From: Turnera subulata
Lineage: Eukaryota; Streptophyta; Magnoliopsida; Malpighiales; Passifloraceae
Direction: 5' to 3'
Length of the DNA stretch: 64,000 nt
NCBI GenBank assembly: GCA_028386065.3
Contig: JAKUCV010001444.1
Location: 62,001-126,000 of the forward strand
Part shown: positions 36,273 to 47,291 of the stretch, piece by piece
How positions within the stretch are numbered: position 1 is the stretch's first letter
Layout: each line of letters opens with the position of its first letter
The notes under the pieces: model-generated
Told to the model about the DNA's origin: nothing
The model's database searches: none
Seen by the model: only the letters and a program-made list of their open reading frames with translations
Translations under genes and position numbers: made by a program

Positions 36273-37887
36273 TGTGAATACCCGACCCAAAATCACTTGG
36301 GCCTATTCACCTTTCCTTTAAACCTTCTTCATAACCGTCATCCAACATCTTTGAAGTCGCCCACCAAATTTTATTAAGGGACAAAAACTTGGGAAAAACC
36401 CTTCATGTTACTCCATTTAGGCGACTGAATAGCGAACCAAATATGTTGGACCCGAGGATTCGTCATGGATGGGAAGGTGTTAGGCACCCATCCATGTTGG
36501 GGCAAAACTTTATGCAATTAGAGGATTTTGTATGCCTTGTGCAAGTGTGCGAGTGTGAGCACCAAAACACGTAATAACTGAATATTAAAAAGAAAGGGGA
36601 CAAGAAGAATATTGGGCTTGAGTTTCCACCACTAGAAACCACCTACGTACCCCGACGACCGGGTTCAAAGCCCACGTAGTTCTTGACATGGCATCACAAC
36701 AATCACATCATCACCAACATCAACATCTCAACAATAATTAGTCAGACAAAAAGGGATTAGGATTACCTCTTGTAGCCCTCCTCTAGCTCCTTGGTTTGGA
36801 TTGTGCCTCCCACACAATTTCCTCCCACTCCTCAACTCAATCTTGGAGTTCTTCTTGGTTTTCCCCTCTTGCTGCCTTCAATGGATGATGCTACCCACGA
36901 AATTCTAACAGAGTTTTGCCTATGGAACTATTTCTTAAGCTTGGAGAGATAGAGTTTCTCCATGCTTCTAAGCTTTATGAAGAGTGTTTGTGTAATAGAC
37001 TATGTGTCCTCTGAAATGTGAGAGGGGGGTAATATTTATAGTGTTCTGGGTAGCCTAGGGGCGTGGACCAACTTAATGTTTAAGGTAATGGCCAAAAATC
37101 TGGGCCAAAACCGAGTAGAATCAGATTACGGGCGAAAATCAGGGAGAAAACGCGTTTCTGGGTGAGCATGACCGCCATGGCCGGCGGTCATCCTATGTAT
37201 GACAGCCAGGTCGGGCGGTCAAGGGTGGAAGACCGCCCAGGCCCGGCGGTCATCCCGAGATGATCGCCCGCGCCTACGCGTCTCACCCGTCCTTTCCTTT
37301 TTCGGTCCCGATTCTCTCCTAATTCCTCCCTAATTGATCCTACCGCGTAATTAATCCCTAGACTGCTCAGAATCCTCTGCTTTCTTGATTACTACTCCCC
37401 TCAATCATCTCCTAATTGACTAATTACAGATTGATTCCCCATTTTAAGCCAAAATCATACCAAAAACATTCTTGCTATTAAGGAATGATTTAACTCTGAT
37501 TTTCCACAAAAATCAGAGCTAAATTTGTCTGCAAGCAAGGTGTTAATGGGCTGTGCAACTCTGAAGAAAAATCTATACCTTATTAAATTGGACCCTTACA
37601 TTTATCTTCAATGCAAAAATAAATATAATTGGGTTCAATAAATAAACAAGCCCAAATTTAATGAGATAAAATATATTTTAGCAATTTAGTCCTTAACATA
37701 TCCTATGATTAAATCGTCTCATTAATCCTAGGCATATAAAAGTCTTAATTACTATAACGTATAAATTCTATTAAAATTAAACCCCATCCTTACTTCAACC
37801 CAAGACTAACTCATCAATCTTATGATTCAAACATGTCTGGAGTGTAATCTCCATAGAATCTTCATGGGTCAAATTTGGATATTCACA
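36273..37887 (-). repeat. 3' LTR of the complete Ogre-like element
   Basis: It starts TGTGAATACCCGACCC and ends GGATATTCACA on plus. It is nearly co-linear with the other LTR, with scattered substitutions mostly in the first 200 bases. It contains a GC-rich hairpin-rich block at 37160-37270. Confidence 0.92.
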
Positions 37888-38065
37888 GATGCCCCTCGTT
37901 GGTGCGTCTTTAAAATTTTAAGGATGAAGCAATGCAAGGAAGAAACAACCAAATTTGGATAACGAGTGTGAGTGTTGTGGACCAATGGTTGGAGCATCAC
38001 ATGCTCTACCGCGAGAATCATCTCATCCCGAGGTTTCTTTTGGGATTTCCCTGGTCCCAAAAATT

Positions 38066-38714
38066 ATTAACAAAGGATCATCTCACCTATGTTAACTAGG
38101 GATATTGTCTACCTCCCGTGGGGAATTCATCTACTGAGGGGTTTCTTTCCGGATTTTTTCTGGTCCCAAAAGTCATTAACAAAGAATCATCTCACCTTTA
38201 TTAACTAGGGATATTGTCTACCTCCCGTGGGGAATTCATCTACTGAGGGGTTTCTTTTGGGATTTTCCTGGCCCCAAAAGTCATTAACAAAGGATCATCT
38301 CACCTATGTTAACTAGGGATATTGTCTACCTCCCGTGGGGAATTCATCTACTGAGGGGTTTCTTTTGGGATTTTCCTGGTCCCAAAAGTCATTAACAAAG
38401 GATCATCTCACTTATGTTAACTAGGGATATTGTCTATCTCCTGTGGGGAATTCATCTACTGAGGGGCTTCTTTTTGGATTTTTCTGGTCCCAAAAGTCAT
38501 TAACAAAGGATCATCTCACCTATGTTAACTAGGGATATTGTCTACCTCCCGTGGGGAATTCATCTACTGAGGGGTTCCTTTTGGGATTTTCCTGGTCCCA
38601 AAAGTCATTAACAAAGGATCATCTCACCTATGTTAACTAGGGATATTGTCTACCTCCCGTGGGGATTTCATCTACAAGTCGCTAACAAGGATCATCTCAC
38701 CGGTGTTAGCTAGG
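38066..38714. repeat. Six tandem units of 108-109 bp
   Basis: Units start at ATTAACAAA at 38066, 38175, 38283, 38391, 38499 and 38607. Each contains GGATCATCTCACCTATGTTA, CTAGGGATATTGTCTACCTC and TTCATCTACTGAGGGG. Diverged copies continue to about 38790. The array lies just inside the 3' LTR (37887), where Ogre elements are known to carry 3'-UTR tandem repeats. Confidence 0.92.
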
Positions 38715-38789
38715 GCTATTGTCTACCTCCCGTGGGGAATTCATCTCATCTCAGGGGTCTTGGGATTTTCCTGGTCCCAAGAGCTAACG

Positions 38790-41700
38790 GGAATCATCCC
38801 GTGGTTCGTCTACGTCGTCTCGGTGCTCCTCTACGTCGGGACATCGTCCCTGGGATATCTATCCCTCAACATCTTCATCAATTCTACATTCGGGGCATCT
38901 TCCCCTAACGACTCTCATCAGTTCTACTTCTGTCTTGGGGGTATCTGCCCCTCAGTTTTTCTCTCAGAATCTATGGGCGGATGTCTACCCCTTGTTTTTT
39001 TTCAGGTTTGGTCTTCACATTTTTGGCCTTTGGGATGCCTGTCCCTCGATTTTCTCTCAGGTCTGGTTTCTATCATCTTTTAGTTTGCGGGAACAAGATC
39101 TACGGCTTCGATTTACAGAGATAGGATCTTTCGATTTTGGTCTGCTTCTTCTCTTGATTCACTCATGGTTTTCTCTCTCGGGTTCACTCTCAAGGTTTGT
39201 TCACATCAGATTGGTTCATCTCGGGGTTCTCGATTTCAGGTTATTCTGCTTTGGGGTCCGGTTGTCTGCTCTTTTAGTATCTCAGGTTCTAACTAGTCTG
39301 GATTTGCTTGTCTCGGGATTCTGGGAACTGGATCCTCGGTTTCTGGACTAGGTTATTCCATCTCAAGGTTGTGAGGACTGGGTCCTCGGCTTGGGCTACT
39401 TTCTTCTCTCATGGTTTGGTCATCTAATCTCTCATATGCCTCATGCACCTTTCATCATCTAACGATTTTGGTGGTTCGGATCCCATGCCCCCATATTATC
39501 TCATGTGCCTTATGCCCCTGAGTTCCCTAGAAGGTTTGAAAGGAGGTGGGTACACCATGCCCCTTGCCTAGATGTGGGCACATCATGATCCTGGTTCGAT
39601 TTCCTCGAGGTAGGGCATGATGCCCCCAGCATCATCTAAATATGGTCTCAAAGGTGGGGCCTAGCATGCCCTTAGAAATCAATCAGAGCAGGGTAGGATG
39701 CCCCTTACATCATATCAAAAAGACTGGGCCTTACACCTCATTGAGAATGCCCAACATTAACATCAGAAGCTGAGGGCCGCCGTGCCCCTAGAGTCTACAA
39801 GTGATCTACATCCCAGGTGCACGCATGGCGTGCCCCTCATTCTACAAATAAGATCATTTAAAAAGCTGGACATGCCATGCCCCTCCAGTCATGAATCCTA
39901 GGGAATGTGAGCCTACATCAAGTGATGAGTTCCTAATGTTGTCACCTTTGTTGATCTTTTCCTCTTAATCAAGTCTACCTTGCCAAGGAATCTATGTTCT
40001 ACATGTAAATGATGCATGAGCATGTCTACAATGTGTTTATTTCTTCAGTGCATGAGAGTGATCCTAGCTTCTACATGTTTGTTTTCGGATGCAAGTGCAT
40101 GTGACATGTTTTCTCCCTTTTCTCTCTTCTCCTCTCTCCTCTTCTCCTCTCATCTTCTCTCGTCTCCCTTGATTTTTCCTTTCTTCTTCTTCTCTCTCTC
40201 TCTCTTTTTTCTTCTCTCTTCCTCTCCCTTTCTTCTCCCTTTATGTTTTCTTCTTCTTCCTTCCCCCTTTTTTCTCTTCTCCTCTCACCTTATCTCGTTC
40301 CCTTCTCTTATTCTCCTCTCATCTCTCTTTCTCTCATCTTCTCTTTTTTTTTTCTTCGAATGCAAGTGCTTCCTAGCTCTATATGACATGTTCGCTTCTT
40401 TTTGAAGTGCAAGTGCCATCTACTACCGCATGTATGGTTGCGAGTACAATCTTATTCCTACATGGTGCATTTGGATGCAAGTGCCCCTAGTATGATGCAT
40501 GGACATTGAAAATCATTCGAGCTAAGATGAAAGTTAAGCAACTTGACAGAAATCGAGTTATCCCATCACAGACATGAAGGCCTCAAAGAGAAGAATCCCC
40601 AATGACTATGAACTCATTCATTTCAAATTCTAATCATGATCCTAGGGGTGAACATTCCTTGTTGAAAAGGTTGATGGATGAAGACCTGTGAAGCGAAATC
40701 AATGGATAAGTGGATACCCCTTAAAAAATAGATGGAGGCGATGTGCCTAAATGTTTGTTCATGACTACCCAAGCGAATCGTCTTGAAAGTGAAGTCGTCT
40801 ACCCCATGGATGCCCCTTGTCATTGGCTACTACCCCCAATTTTCTTTTAGCCTTAACTTTTTCCTAGGCCGCCCATGTGGGTTTTCAACCTAGCAGGCCT
40901 GTCCTAACTTTTGCCTAGACCGCCCTTTCGGGTTTTCATTCTAGCGGACTCTTCTTTTCTTTTTCTTTCTCTTTTTTTCTTTTCTCATCGTGGGGATAGT
41001 AGACATAGGCACAGGATGCCGAGACCTTGGAGTTTAGGCAAGATCAAGATCACTCAGGCTGGGTATATTTGGATGACTAATAGAGAGGTGAGCTTTCAAC
41101 CTTAATCGAGAACCATCTAGCTGAGTTATGTCTAAGAGACTATTGGAGAGATGTGCTTCATGATGACCAGATTCACAATAAACCTTCATAAGAGAGACGG
41201 ACTTGATTGATAATTTCATAAAATACAAGTCAAAAAAGAGAAGCCTTATGACTACAAAAGAAGCCCGAATACAATCAACAGTGTAGCATGTCTATGTGAC
41301 AATGACTCCAATCTTCCCATTGAATCAATCTAGGAACCAAAAATTTATAGACCGGGCCCGTTGCCAGATTACCTACGTATCTGTGGACGTGGTGTTTGGC
41401 TTGAGATATTTGGTAGGGTCGATATTTTGTTCGAGATGTTTAAGATGGTAGATCGGATGGGGGAACACTTGTCTTCTTCATTATAATTTCTTCTCTTCTT
41501 CCCGATTTCTGATGATGGATAGTGAATCAACATTTGGGCACCAAGGTCATCTCCTTTCCTCACTTTTCTCCCTCTTCTTCTTTTTTTTTTTTTTGAGGAA
41601 GCACCTTCGCCATCGCCTAGATTGTTTTCATAGATTATGATCTAGAGGGTGCCCCCTTCTCTCTTTTCCTTTCTTTTTCTTTTTTTTTTTTTTTGAGGAG

Positions 41701-43620
41701 GGTGACATCTTCTTTAAGCAGGTGCAATTAGACATAATTCACTTGGAGACCAGATCTATTTTTGGGAAGCAACTTTTCTAGACAAGTGTTCATGGTGGAC
41801 ATGATGGGTGGATATGGATGCTGGGTCAGATAGGTGTCAACATGGGTATGTGTTTGAATGTGTTTAGGAATCAGCTAGGGTTGGTCAATATGTGTTAGGT
41901 AAGGTCGGATTACATCCACAGAATCAGGTCTTCATAGTTCGTTTTGTGGTCCCTTAGATTGATCCAATAGAATATCATGAAGCCATGCACAATGCCATAT
42001 ATACACAAGAGATAAGGAAATCAAATTTTTTATTCCTTATATGAAAAATCAAAGTATAAACAATGACATTGTTGACTGTTGAAAAATAGGATCCAACTAT
42101 CACCTCTTTTAACTCAACTTAGCCTCTAGATTCTAAAGAGCAGTTATGCCGCCTCTCCCCATCCTCGGTCATAACTCTATCATATTTCTGGTGCCTACAT
42201 CTTCTCCCGACGGTAGTGTCTCTACTTGATACCTCAGCTTTGCTCATCAATCTGGCTTGTCAGCTTAGTCCCTTGGCTCGGCTTTGCATTTCGGTTTTCG
42301 AGCTCAGATTGTCAACCCAGTTCATCAACTCAGCTTCTGGTTATGATTCATCAATTTGGCTTATCAGTTCGGCTCCTCGGCTTGGCTTGTCAACTGGATT
42401 CGCGAATGAAAATCGAGGTTTACATTTCCCTCCATGGGGGAACATCCTGACTTGCATCTCCTCTCACAAGAAAGACTAACCAAGTCATCCCATCTCCCCT
42501 CTTCTGCCATAAACATTGGGGCTTACATCTCCTCTCACGAGAAGGCCCAAAGTTACCTCGGTGTCTTAAGTTGATGCTTCATCATTGCCTCTGCTGTCTT
42601 CCCACCTTTCGCCTTAAGATACTTCCACGATCCCCAATGTCTTCAATATCTCCCTGTCTACTGGGATCATTGTCTTGTGATGTATCATCATCCCTACTTT
42701 CTTTATCATCTCCTTCCAACTAAGGCATTACCCACCCCTGGTGTCCTAAGGGTTCAATTCTAACGGTGAAGTTCATGGTCATCGGGAATCCTAAACCTAG
42801 GCTTTATCTTATTGTCAAAAATTCAAAAATACTTGGTGGGAAACATGGTGGAATACACTCGCAAAATACTTTTCCTATTTTTTTTAAAACATTTCTTCCT
42901 TTTTCTTTCTTTGAAGACTCAGGCCAAAAAGAAGAAGATTTGAAAAAGTGAGACATCCTAGCTCGAATTTGTATTTTATGCCTTGGAAGACATGTGATGC
43001 AATGCCAGATGTATGCAAATGCAAATTTCCTAAGGCAAGGTAGACCGACTGAGCATATAAGTCAACCTGGGAAACAACACCAAAAATTTATCATCAGCTT
43101 AAACATGTTTACTTACTGCCCAGGGTTCTTTCACTAAACTCATCAGATCCCACTACGCAATATTGCCCCTGCGCAGAGTTGGCACAGCGGTCCAGGGTTT
43201 TTTTTTGTGATTTTTTGGTTTATTGAAAGAAAAATACTCTATTTACACATACTCAAATTCACAACTATAATCACACAAAATGCACGTACCACTTATTGAT
43301 TCATTATGCATGAGATGCTCAGGATATGCGGCTGGTTGGGGGCTGAAAGACTACCGCTAAGGAATAGTTTGGCCTACTCACATGTGATAAAAGATATCTC
43401 GTGAGGTTTGGGGCCCATTAATCCCTATCATTGCTTGAGCAGCGAGAAACCGATTCACACAAGCCACTATCGCTTAAGGAAAGCATTGTAACGGACTTGG
43501 ATCCCCTGGCCCTCTTACGGTAAAGGCTTCACAACATTTATCATGAATGCAAGGCACTTATGATGACACATAAAAAGGCATACAGAAACTCAATAATTGC
43601 ACAAAGTTTCTTGAACCCTC
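38790..43620. other. Non-coding interior of the Ogre-like element
   Basis: No convincing ORF on either strand. Sub-blocks seen are TCTCAGG/CTGGTT-rich phrases (38790-39480), 'catgcccc' phrases (39480-39900), a C/T-rich tract (40105-40355), another repeat-poor stretch (40360-42950) and a leader-like part before the primer site (42950-43620). Short ORFs such as 38646-39083 are driven by repeats. Confidence 0.7.
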
Positions 43621-43641
43621 AAATCCCCAGTAGAGTCGCCA
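43621..43641 (-). promoter_or_regulatory. Primer-binding site (tRNA-Arg type)
   Basis: On minus, TGGCGACTCTACTGGGGAT lies two bases after the LTR end. Its complement fits the 3' end of a plant tRNA-Arg (…AGTCGCCA), the primer reported for Ogre elements. Confidence 0.75.
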
Positions 43642-43643
43642 GC

Positions 43644-45257
43644 TGTGAATACCCGACCCAAAATCACTTGGGCCTATTCACCTTTCCTTTACACCTTCTT
43701 CATACTGTCATCCAACATCTTTGGATTCGCCACCCAAATTTTATTAAGGGACAAAAACTTGGGAAAAACCCTTTATGGGACTCCATTTAGGCGACTGAAT
43801 AGCGAACCAAAGATGCTGGACCCGGGGTTTCGTCATGGATGGGAAGGTGTTAGGCACCCATCCATGTTGCGGCAAAAATTTGTGCAATTAGAAGATTTTG
43901 TATGCCTTGTGCAAGTGTGCGAGTGCGAGCACTAAAACACGTAATAACTGAATATTAAAAAGAAAGGGGAGAAGAAGAAGATTGGGCTTGAGTTTCCACC
44001 ACTAGAAGCCACCTACGTACCCTGGCGACCGGGTTCAAAGCCCACGTAGTTCTTAACATGGCATCACAACAATCACATCATCACCAACATCAACATCTCA
44101 ACAATAATTGGTCAGACAAAAAGGGATTAGGAATACCTCTTGTAGCCCTCCTCTAGCTCCTTGGTTTGGATTGTGCCTCCCACACAATTTCCTCCCACTC
44201 CTCAACTCAATCTTGGAGTTCTTCTTGGTTTTCCCCTCTTGCTGCCTTCAATGGATGATGCTACCCACGAAATTCTAACACATTTTTGCCTATAGAACTA
44301 TTTCTTAAGCTTGGAGAGATAGAGTTTCTCCACGCTTCTAAGCTTTATGAAGAGTGTTTGTGTAATAGACTCTGTGTCCTCTGAAATGTGAGAGGGGGGT
44401 AATATTTATAGTGTTCTGGGTAGCCTAGGGGCGTGGACCAACTTAATGTTTAAGGTAATGGCCAAAAATCTGGGCCAAAACCGAGTAGAATCAGATTACG
44501 GGCGAAAATCAGGGAGAAAATGCGTTTCTGGGTGTGCATGACCGCCATGGCCGGCGGTCATCCTATGGATGACAGCCAGGTCGGGCGGTCATGGGTGGAA
44601 GACCGCCCAGGCCCGGCGGTCATCCCGAGATGATCGTCCGCACCTACGCGTCTCACCCGTCCTTTCCTTTTTCGGTCCCGATTCTCCCCTATTTCCTCCC
44701 TGATTGATTCTACCGCGTAATTAAACCCTAGACTGCTCAGAATCCTCTGCTTTCTTGAGTACTACTCCCCTCAATCATCTCCTAATTGACTAATTACAGA
44801 TTGATTCCCCATTTTAAGCCAAAATCATACCAAAAACATTCTTGCTATTAAGGAATGATTTAACTCTGATTTTCCACGAAAATCAGAGCTAAATTTGTCT
44901 GCAAGCAAGGTGTTAATGGGCTGTGCAACTCTGAAGAAAAATCTATACCTTATTAAATTGGACCCTTACATTTATCTTCAACGCAAAAATAAATATAATT
45001 GGGTTCAATAAATAAACAAGCCCAAATTTAATGAGATAAAATACATTTTAGCAATTTAGTCCTTAACATATCCTATGATTAAATCGTCTCATTAATCCTA
45101 GGCATATAAAAGTTTTAATTACTATAACGTATAAATTCTATTAAAATTAAACCCCATCCATGCTTCAACCCAAGACTAACTCATCAATCTTATGATTCAA
45201 ACATGTTTGGAGTCTATTCTCCATAGAATCTTCATGGGTCAAATTTGGGTGTTCACA
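43644..45257 (-). repeat. 5' LTR of the complete Ogre-like element
   Basis: It starts TGTGAATACCCGACCC and ends TTTGGGTGTTCACA on plus. It carries a TATA box on minus at 44402-44410 and the hairpin-rich GACCGCC/GGCGGTC block at 44537-44645. Confidence 0.92.
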
Positions 45258-46356
45258 ACAGCATGCTGTGCGACAAATCCTATCTTATAGAAGAGGCTGC
45301 GCCTATTTTTCAAGAACTTAATTCGAGGATGCACGTGGACACTCTGCAAAAGGAAGGAGAATTAACCGCTGGATTTCGTGAAGGAAACTTAATAGATAAG
45401 AATTAGGGTTTTGCATGGAGACTTGATCTTATAAATAAGAAAGGTCAAAACCCTAAAATGCATCTTTGGCTACCGCAACAAAAGTCACTTTCCAGAGCAG
45501 AAATTCAGGGAGTTTCAGCAGAAGAAAGTGGAAGAGCTAGTCTACACCTAGGTTTCAATTGCATCATGTCGCAAACTTTGTTTCTTTTTGTTATTTTTTC
45601 TTTTATGAACTAAACACTTTTATCTAGGTTTATGGGATGTAGCTATTTTCTTTTTATTTGATTAATAATTCAGACTTAATACTTTCAGTTTCGTTCTTGC
45701 CCTAATTTGTTACAGCACACTTCACAACATTTTAGTACTTTCAGTTTCGTTCTTGCCCTAATTTGTTACAGCACACTTCACAACATTATCGGCTTGATCA
45801 CCCTTTAGTGTTATTTGAGATGACCGAGTGAAGAACCGAGAGGTGAAATTAGGTTTTCTGACTTATCTATTATAAACCTTCAAACTACTGGTTGACCGGG
45901 AGGAATCTTTAGTTTGATTGAGGAAACAACGCCTAGCACAGCGTCACTGTATTCTAGGATAGTTTTATACTAGCGAGAGCGGGTAAAACAAGACTAGAGC
46001 AGGATTGCAGTACTAGCGAGAGCGGTCTGTAGTTATTTGAGGTTGGGTTGCCCTTCAAGGTAATCGAAACTGTTTGCTAAGAAATTTGGATTATTGTCAC
46101 TTATAAGAAAATAGTGAACCCCGGACAACCTAGGTTTCCATCCCCTGATTTACTTCATTCTTTTTTTTCCTTTTATCTGTTATTTATTTATTTATTTATC
46201 AAACTCTTTCTCTTAAAATCATAGCTCTATTATTCCTTAATTTGTTATAAGTCTAATCAATCTAATCGCTAAGGATAGTACTGTTTACGCAGTCCCTGTG
46301 ATTCGACCTTGTACTCTATAGCGTGCTGTACACTTGCTATATTTTGTGCGAACAAC

Positions 46357-46870
46357 ATGCCCCAAAAAACATTTCACTTCAAATAGGGTAGCATGCCCCG
46401 ACAGACTCGATTCAAAACATAGGGTAGCACGCCCCGGGAAACTCGAATTCGAATAAGTTCGACTAATTTATAGGATATTAATTCCAGTTAGAAAATTCGA
46501 GTTTGCAAGTTGAACTCAAAATATGGGGTAGCATGCCCCGGGAAAACGAATAACAAGTAAGGGGTAGCATGCCCCAAAAAACTTAACACATGGGGCTGTA
46601 TGCACCGAAAATAAATCATGGGGTAGCATGCCCCAGGAAAACGAATTAGATGTAAGGGGTAGCATGCCCCAGAAAACTCAACAAATGGGGTTGTATGCAC
46701 CGAAAATAAATCACGGGGTAGCATGCCCCAAAAATCAATTCACACAAATGGGGTAGCATGTCTCGGAAAATAATTTTCAAATTAGAAGGGGTAGCATGTC
46801 CCGAAAAACTGAACATATGGGGTAGCATGTCCCGTAAATTTCAACTGAATTAGTGGGGTAGACTGCCGCA
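46357..46870. repeat. GGGGTAGCATGCCCC array with 95-bp higher-order unit
   Basis: Basic units of about 28-37 bp start with GGGGTAGCATGCCCC or the variant GGGGTTGTATGCACC. A three-part higher-order unit starts at 46525, 46620 and 46715, an exact 95-bp period. It continues the repeat block interrupted at 36045. Short minus ORFs here are products of the repeat. Confidence 0.88.
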
Positions 46871-47226
46871 CCTATTTTTGTCAAAATTTTGAGCCCGGCA
46901 GGCCCCGCATGCATGTTTGTCAAGAATTCAAGCAATGTTCAACGAGTGCCTTTTGATATAACTTCAGGTCAGGGTTTGGAGGGGGTTCCCTTTCTTTTCT
47001 CTCTTTTCTTCTCTTTTTTCTCCCCTTTTTTTGCTCTTTTATTTTTCGGATAAATAGTACCACGATGACCGCCACCAGCAACGTTCATGTCTAGATGTCC
47101 GCCATTACCGGCAGTCTTCCCGACATGTTCTTTGATGCTTAGCGGTCATGGCTCCCAAATTCGTTCCTCCTCGGGATTGGATCAGATCTAAGGCAGTTTT
47201 GGATTTTTTTGCCGACCCTAAATCCT

Positions 47227-47234
47227 TATAAATA
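47227..47234 (+). promoter_or_regulatory. TATA box upstream of the antisense ORF
   Basis: TATAAATA lies 65 bases before ATG 47292, a normal spacing for a plant promoter with a short leader. It is on plus, opposite to the retrotransposon sense strand. GACCGCC-type motifs like those in the LTRs lie just upstream (47070-47120). Confidence 0.6.
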
Positions 47235-47291
47235 GAACCTTGGGTCCCCAGAGACCCTCATAACTCTTCTTTATCACAATAAAATACATCT

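Larger units (their letters stand above)
36273..45257 (-). mobile_element. Complete non-coding Ogre-like element, target duplication ACAGC
   Basis: Two LTRs of 1,615 and 1,614 bp enclose 5,756 bp. Identical ACAGC flanks lie at 36268-36272 and 45258-45262. On minus, the 5' LTR is followed by GC and TGGCGACTCTACTGGGGA, a tRNA-Arg-type primer site of the kind known from Ogre elements, and the 3' LTR is preceded by ACGAGGGGC. A TATA box on minus in each LTR (44402-44410 and 37032-37040) confirms orientation. Tandem repeats next to the 3' LTR also fit Ogre. No gag, pol or antisense ORF is visible, so it must have moved with proteins from a related element. Confidence 0.88.
36046..46354 (+). mobile_element. 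Solo LTR of another family, split by an Ogre-like element
   Basis: The left part 36046-36272 starts TGATGAGCATTAAATAG. The right part 45263-46354 ends TTTTGTGCGAACA. Rejoined across the inner element they give about 1.3 kb. Flanks are GCATG (36041-36045) and ACATG (46355-46359), a four-of-five match, and both sides belong to one GGGGTAGCATGCCCC repeat block. A TATA box (TATAAATA near 45430) sits in the right part, giving plus orientation. The CCTGTGATTCGACCTTG phrase near the end is typical of some gypsy LTR ends, but I do not assign a lineage. Confidence 0.7.

Noticed and set aside
38066..38714. CRISPR-like regular repeats
   Set aside because: Units are continuous tandem copies without unique spacers, in a plant retrotransposon.
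38646..39351. Two overlapping ORFs of about 140 codons in the Ogre-like element
   Set aside because: They begin in the tandem array, are Phe/Ser/Leu-rich from C/T-rich DNA, and lie on the strand opposite to the element with no domain or promoter support.
46488..46828. Minus-strand ORFs with repeated GACYP and GHATPY peptides
   Set aside because: They follow the 95-bp DNA repeat exactly and have no independent protein signal.
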